A stretch of DNA of 64,000 bases from Albugo candida. Lineage: Eukaryota > Oomycota > Peronosporomycetes > Albuginales > Albuginaceae. How positions within the stretch are numbered: position 1 is the stretch's first letter; each line of letters starts with the position of its first letter. Both the position numbers and the translations under genes were made by a program. The stretch covers positions 124,001-188,000 of the forward strand of contig CAJNAR010000159.1 in NCBI GenBank assembly GCA_905220665.1, written 5' to 3'. Shown piece after piece: positions 1 to 9,625 of the stretch. The notes under the pieces were generated by a model. The model was not told where the DNA came from and searched no databases. It saw only the letters and a program-made list of their open reading frames with translations.

Positions 1-1
1 T

Positions 2-652
2 GTGATTCCCCCGCTCATATCACTCGTGTTTGAATATTGTGATGGTGGAAGTCTTGATCTGACGCTCAAGTCTACTGGAAAATATTGGAGTCTTTCTCAA
101 AAGCTCAAAGCTTGGCTGGATGCTTGTCGAGCCGTCGCGTATCTTCACTCATTTTCCCCGCCATTGCTTCATCGTGATATTAAAACAGACAACTTCCTGC
201 TGGACAAATACAGTGTCCTAAAACTCACTGACTTTGGTGAGGCAAATATTCTGCGGCCACGAAGTGACGGTACAATGACCATCACCGGGACAGTGGATTT
301 CATGGCACCTGAGATGATTCTGGGCGGTAAAACCGCACGATACGATACGGCTGTAGATATATACAGCCTAATGATCACTTTGTGGCAAATCCTTATGCCA
401 GAACAGAGTCCATGGGGTAAGAAAACACATTTGGAAGTGTACAACGCTGTCTTAATGGGTGAGCGACCACCGGTTCATTCTTCAAAGATTTCTGACAAAT
501 GTGCACAGATCTTACGCGTTGGCTGGGCACCCGATCCAGCACAACGAGTCTCTGCGCGTAAGATTCTGCCTCTTGTCGAGCAATTGTGGCTCTTATCAAT
601 GCATCAGAAGCCTTTAAAACGGGCCAAACAACTTGAACCGCGTTCGTTTTGA
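2..652 (+). CDS. TKL-type protein kinase, C-terminal part (5' end outside window)
   Basis: C-terminal two thirds of a serine/threonine (tyrosine-kinase-like) protein kinase domain; the frame is open to the window edge, so the N-lobe lies upstream. Visible: the hinge region FEYCDGGSL, the catalytic loop LHRDIKTDN with the HRD aspartate, the DFG motif in TDFGEA, and an APE-type element in DFMAPEM. The catalytic loop lysine and asparagine and the DFG aspartate are present, so this part looks active. It ends with a short basic tail after the kinase C-lobe. Oomycetes carry many such kinases, often behind transmembrane or repeat domains, but nothing of that part is visible here. The substrate is unknown. 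The next gene downstream is the first of the GH3 genes, on the same strand. Confidence 0.85.
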   Translation: MIPPLISLVFEYCDGGSLDLTLKSTGKYWSLSQKLKAWLDACRAVAYLHSFSPPLLHRDIKTDNFLLDKYSVLKLTDFGEANILRPRSDGTMTITGTVDFMAPEMILGGKTARYDTAVDIYSLMITLWQILMPEQSPWGKKTHLEVYNAVLMGERPPVHSSKISDKCAQILRVGWAPDPAQRVSARKILPLVEQLWLLSMHQKPLKRAKQLEPRSF

Positions 653-1400
653 TTGCATCGTTGACGGCAAATTCGTTTTATGGTTATGCGGTGTATTTTT
701 CTCCTATTATATTACGAGGAGATGACGAGTTTGACCTCATCGCTTCGCACGTACAGTCTGAGAAGCTGTGGGTCTCTGCACTTGAGATTGTTGATTGCAG
801 GAACGAGTCGATATGGGATGCGTATTTAGCACGTGGCATTATATACCTGGTGGTTGAAAAGGTACGAACGAGTATAGAGCTCAAATGAATAAACAGAAAG
901 TTAACAGCCAGAAAGATGTAAAAAATGTGCGACGCATAGCTCCATCACCCAAATTTTATACTTCAACCTCGTGTAGAACGACTGTAAAGTTGATCCGATT
1001 TCGAGGAAAAGACATCCGACGCACGAGAGAAAGCCTCGATATCTCAATAACAAAATTATCATACGGTACCGAATTTAAGAAAAAATTGGAAATAGTGTTA
1101 CTAGAGCCCAAGTAGACCAACACTGTTGCATATGAAATTTCTTGGAGCATGGAAAGGATCAATACATCAAAACACATTGATGAAACTCTTAGATGACGTA
1201 TTTCCGTAATAATTCGATTTCAGCATTGATGATATTTCTAGATGACGTTAACGTAATAAATCGATTTGGAGCGAGAAAACCTAGATAGGATGGGTTCAAC
1301 TTGTCTTGTACACTACTACCGACTACGGCTGAATTCTGATCTTTTGAGCTTGAAAGCCTGTTTTCTACACACATTTCCATTCTCTCTCTAACCAACCAAG
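653..1400. other. Intergenic region before first GH3 gene
   Basis: No convincing gene. Two short frames (649-888 and 885-1115, plus strand) have no recognisable motif and look like chance. The region holds the two-copy repeat at 1175-1267 listed separately and presumably the upstream regulatory region of the first GH3 gene. Confidence 0.5.
1175..1267. repeat. Two-copy imperfect tandem repeat with TGACGT cores
   Basis: Copies at about 1175-1220 and 1224-1267 (offset 49 bp). Each runs from CATTGATGA through TAGATGACGT to TCGATTT. The TGACGT core resembles a bZIP/CRE half site, so it could be a duplicated regulatory site about 300-350 bp upstream of the GH3 start. The function is inference. Confidence 0.5.
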
Positions 1401-1427
1401 CACACAAACAAATCCACCAGATTCCAC
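1401..1427 (+). promoter_or_regulatory. Shared proximal box of the GH3 genes, copy 1
   Basis: CACAAACAAATCCACCAG followed by ATTCCAC, 141 bp before the ATG at 1542. The equivalent sequence occurs at a similar distance before the other three GH3 genes. It could be a core promoter or transcription-start element; this is inferred from conservation only. Confidence 0.5.
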
Positions 1428-1541
1428 AAAAGTATCAACAGGGCGAAGCATTGCTTAGGAGAGAATTTCGTAGAAAAGCTCGCAACCTAAATAACAATTA
1501 CCATCCGTTTTCGACACGTGAATACTACTGCTCGGTTAGCA

Positions 1542-3818
1542 ATGTATAGAACTCTACAAGCTTTATCCATACTTGGTTCTGTGCTTACCTGCTACACAAA
1601 CGGCCAATCTCCTGAAGAATTGAGTACGGATGACATTATCGCGAAACTTACTCTCGATGTCGCCCTTGGACAGCTCTTTCAGCTCGAAACACCATCGACG
1701 ATAATGAACGGGCAAGTTGTGGACGAAGACAAACTCTCAACTTTCGCCACGCTTGGTATCGGGTCGTATCTAAACGGTTTTGGTACATTTGACAAGAACG
1801 GAACACAGCAGAATTTGAATGCGACAGAAATACGCAATATTATCAATAAAATAATGCAAATCAGCTTGGACAAGCATCCATATAATCCAATTGTCTATGG
1901 CATCGATTCAGTTCATGGAGCCAATTATATCGGTAATGCGACGATATTTCCTGCACAAATCAATATCGCATCTACTTTTGATGTGACGTACGCACGTTAT
2001 TTTGGTGCAGTCGCCTCTAATGACACTGCCGCAGCCGGTATTGCGTGGATTTTTGGTCCAGTTGCCGATGTCGCTCATAACCCGCGATTTCCGCGATTCC
2101 AGGAGACCTATGGAGAATGCCCTTTTGTCGTATCTCGCATGGTTGCTGAGACTGTGACTGGCATCCAGCAATCCAAGCTTGTTGCCGCGTGTGTAAAACA
2201 CTTCCTCGGCTACGATCAAACCCTCACAGGATACGATCGAACCAATGCGGAAGTCAGCATGTTCAACATCGTCAACACTGTATTGAGACCTTTCAAAGCA
2301 GCTATCGATGCAGGTACTCTGTCTATAATGGAAAGCTACTCAGCACTCAATTTAATTCCGATGGTCGAAAACACTTTTTGGCTGCGTAAAGTCCTTCGCG
2401 GTGTGCTTCATTTCGATGGTGTGCTGCTTACAGATTACAAAGAAGTACAAAATCTTGTGGACTTTCACTTTACTGCGCACAATTACAGTCAGGCTTTGAA
2501 GCGATCAATCAAAGCCGGTGTTGATATGTCGATGGTTGTCAACTATGACGATGATTGGATCGGAATGTTAAAAACAATTATCAAAGAAGACCCGTCTATT
2601 CTACCTGATGTGAAGGAATCCATTCGCCGCGTCATAGGGATGAAGCAGAAGCTCCATCTCTACAAGGAGCCCTACTCTGGTATGGATCTTATCAAACAAG
2701 TCGGATCAAAAGAAAGTATTGATATGGCAATCCAAATAGCTAGGGACTCAATTGTGCTCTTACGTAACAATGACCATACGCTGCCATTGAAAAAAAATGC
2801 CAAAATTTTTCTTTCGGGTAATGCCATCGAAAACGCTGGCAGGATGAGTGGAGGATGGAGTCTCGTCTGGCAAGGGCAAGACGGGAATGATTTCTTCCCT
2901 AATCGGATTACGATTTTGGACGCAATGAAAAAGTATGCAAAAAAACTTTCCTACACCGTGGGTTTGAATATCACGGATCAGTATGATGAAGAGGAAGTAT
3001 CAAAAGCTCAACGCATGGCTAAGGCTGCGGATGTGTGTGTTGTCGCCCTCGGTGAGCGACCTGGGACAGAGAAGCCTTTTGACATTGATGATCTGGCTCT
3101 TCCCTTGAACCAGACCAGATACCTTGATGTGATGAAACTGGCCTGCAAGAAAGTTGTACTGGTCCTGGTGCAAGCCAGACCACGCGTCTTTGCTGACTCA
3201 TCTGACATCGGTGCGATCGTCAACACAATGCTCGTAGGACCTTTTGGTGGGCAGGCAATTGTCGAGATATTGATGGGTATGTACAATCCTAACGGGCGAC
3301 AAGCGTTTTCGTACACCATGAGAGATGGACTGAGTATGATTCCATACAATGCTCCGGTGGACACGCTATGCGGCTATAGTCCATGTGTAGCAGAATATCC
3401 ATTCGGACATGGGCTGTCTTACTCGACGTTTGTCTACTCGAATCTCAGAATCAGCGCACAAAATATCTCATGCAAAGGAGTTCTGAATGTCGCTGTGGAT
3501 ATAACCAATAAAGGACCTATGGATGGTAAGGAAGCAGTGCTTCTTTTCATACAACAAAAAGTCCGCACGTATGTTCCCGAGATAAAGAATCTCCGAGAAT
3601 TTCAAAAAATATTTCTGCGCGTTGGAGAATCAACGACCGTGAATTTTGAACTCCGAGAAGATGCATGGACGTATTGGTCTCCGGAAATTGAAGAGGACTT
3701 TCGCACTGTGTGTGAGCCAAGCGAATTCTTTGTTGCAATGAAGTACGATACGCTGTGCAAGTTCAAAGGTGTCGAGACCAACGAAATGTGCGCAAGCTTC
3801 AACGTCACATCTGAGTAA
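1542..3818 (+). CDS. Secreted GH3 beta-glucosidase, copy 1
   Basis: Glycoside hydrolase family 3 enzyme of 758 residues, expected to release glucose from beta-glucans or beta-glucosides outside the cell. The longer open frame starts at a GTG (1518), so I use the first ATG at 1542; it gives a signal-peptide-like start (MYRTLQALSILGSVLTC). Order: N-terminal TIM-barrel domain with KHFLGY and the nucleophile motif LLTDYKE (Asp298); a middle alpha/beta domain with SIVLLRN and the probable acid/base in RPGTEKPFD (Glu510); a C-terminal fibronectin-III-like domain. Catalytic residues are assigned by resemblance to characterised GH3 enzymes. It is the most diverged of the four copies, with no intron. 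The shared box lies 141 bp upstream. Confidence 0.93.
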   Translation: MYRTLQALSILGSVLTCYTNGQSPEELSTDDIIAKLTLDVALGQLFQLETPSTIMNGQVVDEDKLSTFATLGIGSYLNGFGTFDKNGTQQNLNATEIRNIINKIMQISLDKHPYNPIVYGIDSVHGANYIGNATIFPAQINIASTFDVTYARYFGAVASNDTAAAGIAWIFGPVADVAHNPRFPRFQETYGECPFVVSRMVAETVTGIQQSKLVAACVKHFLGYDQTLTGYDRTNAEVSMFNIVNTVLRPFKAAIDAGTLSIMESYSALNLIPMVENTFWLRKVLRGVLHFDGVLLTDYKEVQNLVDFHFTAHNYSQALKRSIKAGVDMSMVVNYDDDWIGMLKTIIKEDPSILPDVKESIRRVIGMKQKLHLYKEPYSGMDLIKQVGSKESIDMAIQIARDSIVLLRNNDHTLPLKKNAKIFLSGNAIENAGRMSGGWSLVWQGQDGNDFFPNRITILDAMKKYAKKLSYTVGLNITDQYDEEEVSKAQRMAKAADVCVVALGERPGTEKPFDIDDLALPLNQTRYLDVMKLACKKVVLVLVQARPRVFADSSDIGAIVNTMLVGPFGGQAIVEILMGMYNPNGRQAFSYTMRDGLSMIPYNAPVDTLCGYSPCVAEYPFGHGLSYSTFVYSNLRISAQNISCKGVLNVAVDITNKGPMDGKEAVLLFIQQKVRTYVPEIKNLREFQKIFLRVGESTTVNFELREDAWTYWSPEIEEDFRTVCEPSEFFVAMKYDTLCKFKGVETNEMCASFNVTSE

Positions 3819-5502
3819 AGTAGTTTGCTGAATGTCGTGATTTGACATGTAGTTTGTGTTTCTTATTCGTGCGTGTTGAGTTTCTGCTGTTGCAGTGTGC
3901 GCTTAAAATTAACAAATTGGATGAGAACGAGGGCGCTGAGTCTATGTGAAGGAAAACTGTAAAATCCGAGTGGTATGACTTTTGAATACACAGCGCCTCT
4001 AGCTTCATTTTCTCACATCACCGGGATTTTATTCTGTATTACGTGCGGAATAGGTGTCCGGAACATGACTTGATATAGAGCAAGCCAAATAATAATTGGG
4101 TCGACTAATACGCATGAGCGCTACAGAATTACTGCTGCTACGCTTGATCTTAGCCATTAGGCCGAGAAGGTATTTATGATGGGATCGAAGCACATGGTGA
4201 AACTCTTCGTTTTCTAATCAATCAAATCGGAACTGTGTCTATGGGTTTGTCAGAGTGAGCGCCGGTCGTCAATTTTGAGGAATGTAAGGACCTTTTTACT
4301 CCTTAGGACTATACTATCGGTTGGTATCTTTGACAGCTTATTCTAAAATCTTCGAGTCGATGGTGTTCATCGAGACTTGAGCATATCCAACCTGATAATT
4401 TGCTGGCTCTCGTTCGGGTTAAAATCAGCCAGCTCTTAGGAAGTGGTCTCATTTTGAGTCTCGCTTGCATATATTGTTTTGCAACGTTTTGTGGATACTC
4501 GTCCACTTGACTACATAAAAGCTGTATGTATCAGAAGCATATAAGTAATGGATTGGGAGGTAGCCTGAGCAGTCGTTCAAGGAGTTGAACGGTTTCGGCC
4601 CGAATTGACGTAACTGAGATCATCTATTATCGTCAGGTAGAGTCATTGAAATCGCCGCTTTGGTGCATCTGTCTGAATCTGCCCTGACCCCACACCACAC
4701 GATGGCTGAATCACATAGATATACCGATAGGAATGCACTAATGTAAGGATCACCCACAAAAAACCTCAGTCTGTTCCATGCTGCCCGCACGGCACTCAGA
4801 CATAGAATCCTAGGGAAGAGAACGTAGAGCGAATGTAAAAATCTGTCTTAATAGGCATTTGTATCATGCTTAACCTCGCTTCATTGCACAATGCCTCGTG
4901 CACGCGTGACGAGATCGGAAAAGAATAGGAATGTAAAAGCTCCCAAAGACGAACATTTCCACCTCAGCATGAAGTTCGACTTCTTACCTGCTTTACGCTA
5001 GAAAGCAGAAGCGCTGTACTCGTAAAACATGTGGCACTTATAGTCTTGATCGACAAGACTTGAGACGCTGACAAAACAAATTAAGACTACGCCTTCAGAT
5101 CATGCCCGAGAAAAACTCGTCAATTAAGGTGCTGAAAAATACCTAGTTAAACACTCGTCTCATCAGAGCCTAACATACCTAATATTGCTTATATGCATAG
5201 GGTAGCCTGATCTACAGTAATAAGTGGCTCCTCTCATGCGTTAATGTAACGATGATAATATTGATGCATCATGTGAGAAACGAATGAATTTGATGCATTG
5301 GATCCAAATTTAGCCAAATAGATGGAAAGAACAATAGAAATTTGTAAAAGACTTGCTATTCCGCAATTTGATTAGTAATATCTCTGGACACAAATTCTGA
5401 CTTGAAATGAGTGTAACAATCAGAGAAACTTAAATTGTTGCGTAATGGTCACATAGTAATGCGTACTAACAACTCTTTATCGCTGTACAAGAAATGAAGC
5501 TT
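3819..5502. other. Intergenic region between GH3 copies 1 and 2
   Basis: No gene recognised; the longest frames are short and without motifs. Around 4763-4797 (CCTCAG...GCACGGCA) it resembles the segments about 840 bp upstream of GH3 copies 3 and 4, so at least the part from 4760 onward belongs to the duplicated upstream region. Confidence 0.5.
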
Positions 5503-5526
5503 ACAAACAAATTCACCAGCTTGCAC
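5503..5526 (+). promoter_or_regulatory. Shared proximal box of the GH3 genes, copy 2
   Basis: ACAAACAAATTCACCAG followed by CTTGCAC, 133 bp before the ATG at 5636. It is equivalent to the boxes before the other GH3 genes. The role is inferred from conservation. Confidence 0.5.
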
Positions 5527-5635
5527 GCAACTGTTATCAGCTCAGAACTTGCCTTCGCAGTGAGTATCGTAGGAAAGTCGCAATCATAAACAACTACTTT
5601 CGATTCTCGACTTCGATTACAAGACTTGGGTAAAA

Positions 5636-7897
5636 ATGCTCAGTACTCTATATTTCGTATGCGGTTTAGGCGCAGCACTTATCTCGCGCACAACCGCCAG
5701 CGATTCCAAAGTTGACGCTATATTCAAAGACTTGACTCTTGATAACGGTCTCGGACAGCTTTTTCAACTTGAAGCACCAGCGACAGTTATGGATGGAAAA
5801 TTATTGAATTTAACGAAGCTTGAGATATACGCAAAGCTTGGTATTGGATCCTATCTCAACAACTTTGGGTTGTTTGACAAAGATGGTTTCCAGGAGAACT
5901 TGGACGGTTTTGAAATTCGAAACATAATTGACAAAATAATGAATGTCAGTTTGGAGAAGCAGCCTTTGAACCCGATTCTCTATGGCCTTGACTCAGTTCA
6001 TGGAGCCAATTTTGTCGGGAAAGCAACGATCTTCCCTGCTCAGATAAATATTGGAGCTACTTTTGACGTCAAATACGCGTTTGAGGTCGGAGTGGTAGCC
6101 TCCAACGACACGGCTGCTGCCGGTGCCAAGTGGGTTTTTGCTCCGGTTTTGGACACGACTGCGAATTGTCGATTTCCTCGTGTACAAGAAACGTTTGGCC
6201 AAGACAGTTATTTGGTCTCTCGCATGGGTGCGGAGAGCGTGAGAGGTATCCAGAAATACGGACTTGTTAGCGCGTGCCCAAAGCATTTTCTCGGGTATCA
6301 GGAGACTACGATCGGATTTGATCGAACGAACGTTGAACTTAGCATGTTCAACATTGTCAACACTGCTCTGAAGCCTTTTATAGCGGCGATCGACGCTGGT
6401 GCTTTGTCTATAATGGAAAGCTATTCATCTCTGAACACGTTGCCGATGGTCGACAACGAAAAGTGGCTTCGTAAAGTTCTCCGCGACATTCTTCAGTTCA
6501 AGGGTGTTCTCATCACGGATTATAAGGAAGTGCAAAACCTGGTGGATTACCATCACACTGCGAGCAATTATACTGAAGCGCTGAAACGATCTATCAGAGC
6601 TGGTGTCGACATTTCCATGATCGTCGATTACAGTATTGATTGGATTGATATGCTGAAGAAGATCATGAAAGAAGATCCCTCTATGATACCTTCCGTTGAG
6701 ACTGCCATCAAACGAGTTATATACGTGAAGAACCAGCTGAACCTCTACGATCAACCTTATTCTGGTAAGGAACTTCTTGCCAACATTGGATCACAAGAAA
6801 GCATAGATTTGGCGATCCAAGTCGCCAGGGACTCGATTGTGCTGTTGCGAAATAACGACAGTGTTTTGCCGTTCAACCCAACTTCGAGAATTTTTCTCAC
6901 TGGGAATGCAGCAAATAATGCGGGTGGCATGAGCGGTGGATGGAGTCATGCGTGGCAAGGACAAGATGGAAATGATCTTTTCAAGGAGAGAATCACAATT
7001 CTCGATGGCCTGAAAAAGCTTGCCCAGAGACTCACATACACGGTAGGTTTAAATTACACCCAAGAGTATGACGAACAAGAAGTTTTGAAGGCGCAAAATA
7101 TGGCCAAGGAGGCAGATGTGTGTGTTGTCGCTCTTGCTGAGCACTCAGGTGTTGAGAAGCCTTTTGACATCGATGATTTGGCTCTTCCTCTGAACCAGAC
7201 CAAGTTTCTTGATGCGATGAAAATGTCGTGCAAGAAGCTTGTGCTTGTTCTAGTGCAAGCAAGACCGCGTACCTTTCCGGTCACCTCTGATATTCATGCA
7301 ATACTCAATACAATGCTCGTTGGACCGTATGGTGGACAAGCAATCGCTGAGATATTGATGGGTTTGTACAATCCCAATGGACGACAGGTAGTTCCGTACT
7401 CTATGAAGGATGGTCTCAACTGTATTCCCTACAATGCCCCTGTCGACACTTTGTGTGGATATGGTCCATGTGTGGCCGACTTTCCGTTCGGATTTGGGCT
7501 ATCTTACACGAAGTATGTGTACTCGAATCTCAGAATGAGCACGCAAACTGTCGCATGTGCAGGAACTCTTACTGTTAAGGTGGATGTATCGAACCAGGGT
7601 TCCATGGCAGGGCGGGAAGCCGTTCTTCTTTTTATCCAACAAAAGACACGCTCTCATGTTCCGGAGATAAAGAATCTCAAGAGCTTCGAGAAAATCTCGC
7701 TCGCCATTGGTGAGACTAAGACCGTGACATTCGAACTTCAACAAGATGCATGGACGTATCTATCTCCGGAGATCGAGGAAAACTTTCGTGTTGTTTGCGA
7801 GCCAGGAGCCTTTTTCGTTGCAATAAAGTACGACACGTTGTGCAAGTTCGACGGTAGCGAAACAAACGAAATGTGTGGTAAATTTACCGTTGCTTGA
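5636..7897 (+). CDS. Secreted GH3 beta-glucosidase, copy 2
   Basis: GH3 glycosidase of 753 residues starting at a true ATG, with a signal-peptide-like N-terminus (MLSTLYFVCGLGAALIS). KHFLGY and the nucleophile motif LITDYKE (Asp295) are present, as is the probable acid/base in SGVEKPFD (Glu507), with the fibronectin-III-like domain at the end; the enzyme should be active. There is no intron. From about 6700 to the stop its DNA is nearly identical to copy 3 (about 17 residue differences in roughly 395 by eye), while the first 350 residues differ much more. That mosaic is a sign of gene conversion or unequal exchange. Confidence 0.94.
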   Translation: MLSTLYFVCGLGAALISRTTASDSKVDAIFKDLTLDNGLGQLFQLEAPATVMDGKLLNLTKLEIYAKLGIGSYLNNFGLFDKDGFQENLDGFEIRNIIDKIMNVSLEKQPLNPILYGLDSVHGANFVGKATIFPAQINIGATFDVKYAFEVGVVASNDTAAAGAKWVFAPVLDTTANCRFPRVQETFGQDSYLVSRMGAESVRGIQKYGLVSACPKHFLGYQETTIGFDRTNVELSMFNIVNTALKPFIAAIDAGALSIMESYSSLNTLPMVDNEKWLRKVLRDILQFKGVLITDYKEVQNLVDYHHTASNYTEALKRSIRAGVDISMIVDYSIDWIDMLKKIMKEDPSMIPSVETAIKRVIYVKNQLNLYDQPYSGKELLANIGSQESIDLAIQVARDSIVLLRNNDSVLPFNPTSRIFLTGNAANNAGGMSGGWSHAWQGQDGNDLFKERITILDGLKKLAQRLTYTVGLNYTQEYDEQEVLKAQNMAKEADVCVVALAEHSGVEKPFDIDDLALPLNQTKFLDAMKMSCKKLVLVLVQARPRTFPVTSDIHAILNTMLVGPYGGQAIAEILMGLYNPNGRQVVPYSMKDGLNCIPYNAPVDTLCGYGPCVADFPFGFGLSYTKYVYSNLRMSTQTVACAGTLTVKVDVSNQGSMAGREAVLLFIQQKTRSHVPEIKNLKSFEKISLAIGETKTVTFELQQDAWTYLSPEIEENFRVVCEPGAFFVAIKYDTLCKFDGSETNEMCGKFTVA

Positions 7898-9487
7898 GCT
7901 ATGCGAGTATGTTGCCTCAGAGTATCGGCTAGATTTTCAGTGTAGATTTTCAGTGGTGTAAAGATCTCGGTTGTTTGGTCTGAGACTCATGAATACACGT
8001 AGATGAATCATCCTCTTTGTACAAATATGCGATGGCTGGGGAAAGATACTGTTGCATTTTACTTGACGTCAGAAAACTGAGTATCACCGTTTCTATTAGC
8101 ATTGCGCTTAGTGAAGGGCGGACCTAGAATAGGTAAAGATCGACTGATAGCGAGGCGGGAATTAGCATTGCCGATGCAAAGGATCGCCGAGAATGGCTGG
8201 TGTGACGTAATCTCAACTACCTTGTGGTGTGTGAAAACCTGCCGAGACGAAGCATTTTATCAGGTAAATGGACATGTTCTGTGTCGCGGAAGGAAAGCCG
8301 TCTCATAGCTGATTCAGAAATATGCTCATATTTCAGTATAGGACGAGATTGATCGTAAGATACATCCGTGCTCGAGACAGCTTGCCCGGCTGATGGAATC
8401 GTTTAGTGAGAGGTTCAAAAGGTTCGCTTGTTCAGTTAAGTTGATGCGCCGTTGAGAAAGTCAAAGAAGCGCCGCTGAATGCTAGATGAAATTTTCCGTT
8501 GTTGATCGAGACTTCCTTGTATTTACGTCAAAAGCTAGAATACTGAGTGCTTAACATGTTGTAAACTGCGCCGTGTCTGTAAAAATACACTCCGACACAT
8601 TCAAGCAATTGTTAACTCGGTCATTGAGAAGGTGAAGCAGTCTTCAGCTTCCACTTTTTCGTCAAGTTTGTGTAAACACTTTCGAGCTTGAGGTGAATAG
8701 CTGCCATCAGGTCTACACTTCCATATGGACTCATCAATAGTGTTCTAAACCGTACCCTCTAAAGCCTCAGACGTCTACTTATCTGCAAGCACGGCATTTT
8801 CTAAAACAGCATACATGTGCGGCTCACGAAGCGAGAGAGATGCCTACAGTACGTAAATGGAAAAACGCAGTTCATCATCGACAACGAGTTCATTAGCAAC
8901 CTCTTTTTAAGAAATGATAGTCGTGTTTTCCTACAATGCGTAGAATTCGGATAGCCGACTTTTAGAAGCCGTACTGGAGGAAAAATCGGCTTAGATTCAA
9001 TAAGCTTGCTACAAAAGCGCAAAAATCTTCACCTTAATTTTTAGGTTTCGTGCAAAAGCTATCAAGCAGGACCCGGCAGATAAGGGAGGTATATGTGCAG
9101 AAAAGCCGAGCAATTTTCACTCCCTATTCGTCTGCTCCTTACAATAGCTGATCGGAACCCATTACGTAATTTAAAACGAATGCACAAGAGTTGTATTCGC
9201 AACCCTAAGTAACCCCTTTATGTGAAGTTGCTAATGCAATTTCTGCTTGTGAGAGAGTCGGACCAGTTCTTTGAACTGAAGAAAGGCGAACAATTTTCCA
9301 GGGTGGTGTGTGCTTGCTAGCAAAGAGAGCGTTACTAATGGAAGAGCCAATATGCAATCTGATCAGTAATGAGTGTCGTGCCTAAATCTTGAAGGAAATG
9401 ACAAGCGGAAAGGCTCGAACTTTTCCGTATAGAGCATGACGGCCTAAGTTGAAAAATGAAGCCCTGTTGTATCTTAAATCATCTAAG
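7898..9487. other. Intergenic region between GH3 copies 2 and 3
   Basis: No gene recognised. The segment around 8730-8800 (AGTGTT, AAGCC, CAGACGT, GCAAGCACGGCATT) matches the segment around 20080-20150, at nearly the same distance from the downstream ATG. The region from about 8730 to the gene is therefore homologous to the upstream region of GH3 copy 4. Confidence 0.5.
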
Positions 9488-9514
9488 CACAAACAAAAAT
9501 CCATCATCTTGCAC
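9488..9514 (+). promoter_or_regulatory. Shared proximal box of the GH3 genes, copy 3
   Basis: CACAAACAAAAATCCATCAT followed by CTTGCAC, 138 bp before the ATG at 9626. It is equivalent to the boxes before the other GH3 genes. Confidence 0.5.
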
Positions 9515-9625
9515 ACAAGCATCACTAGTGCAAACTCGCCTAAGCAGCGAATATCTTGGTAGACTCACAATCACCACAGTATCCTACATACAATTTCAAC
9601 CTACGGGTACAAGAATTTGGCTATA

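Noticed and set aside
1518..1541. GTG start of the longer GH3 copy 1 frame (and TTG starts at 9617, 20919 and 39842)
   Set aside because: Non-ATG starts are not expected in this eukaryote; the following ATGs give proper signal peptides or signal anchors.
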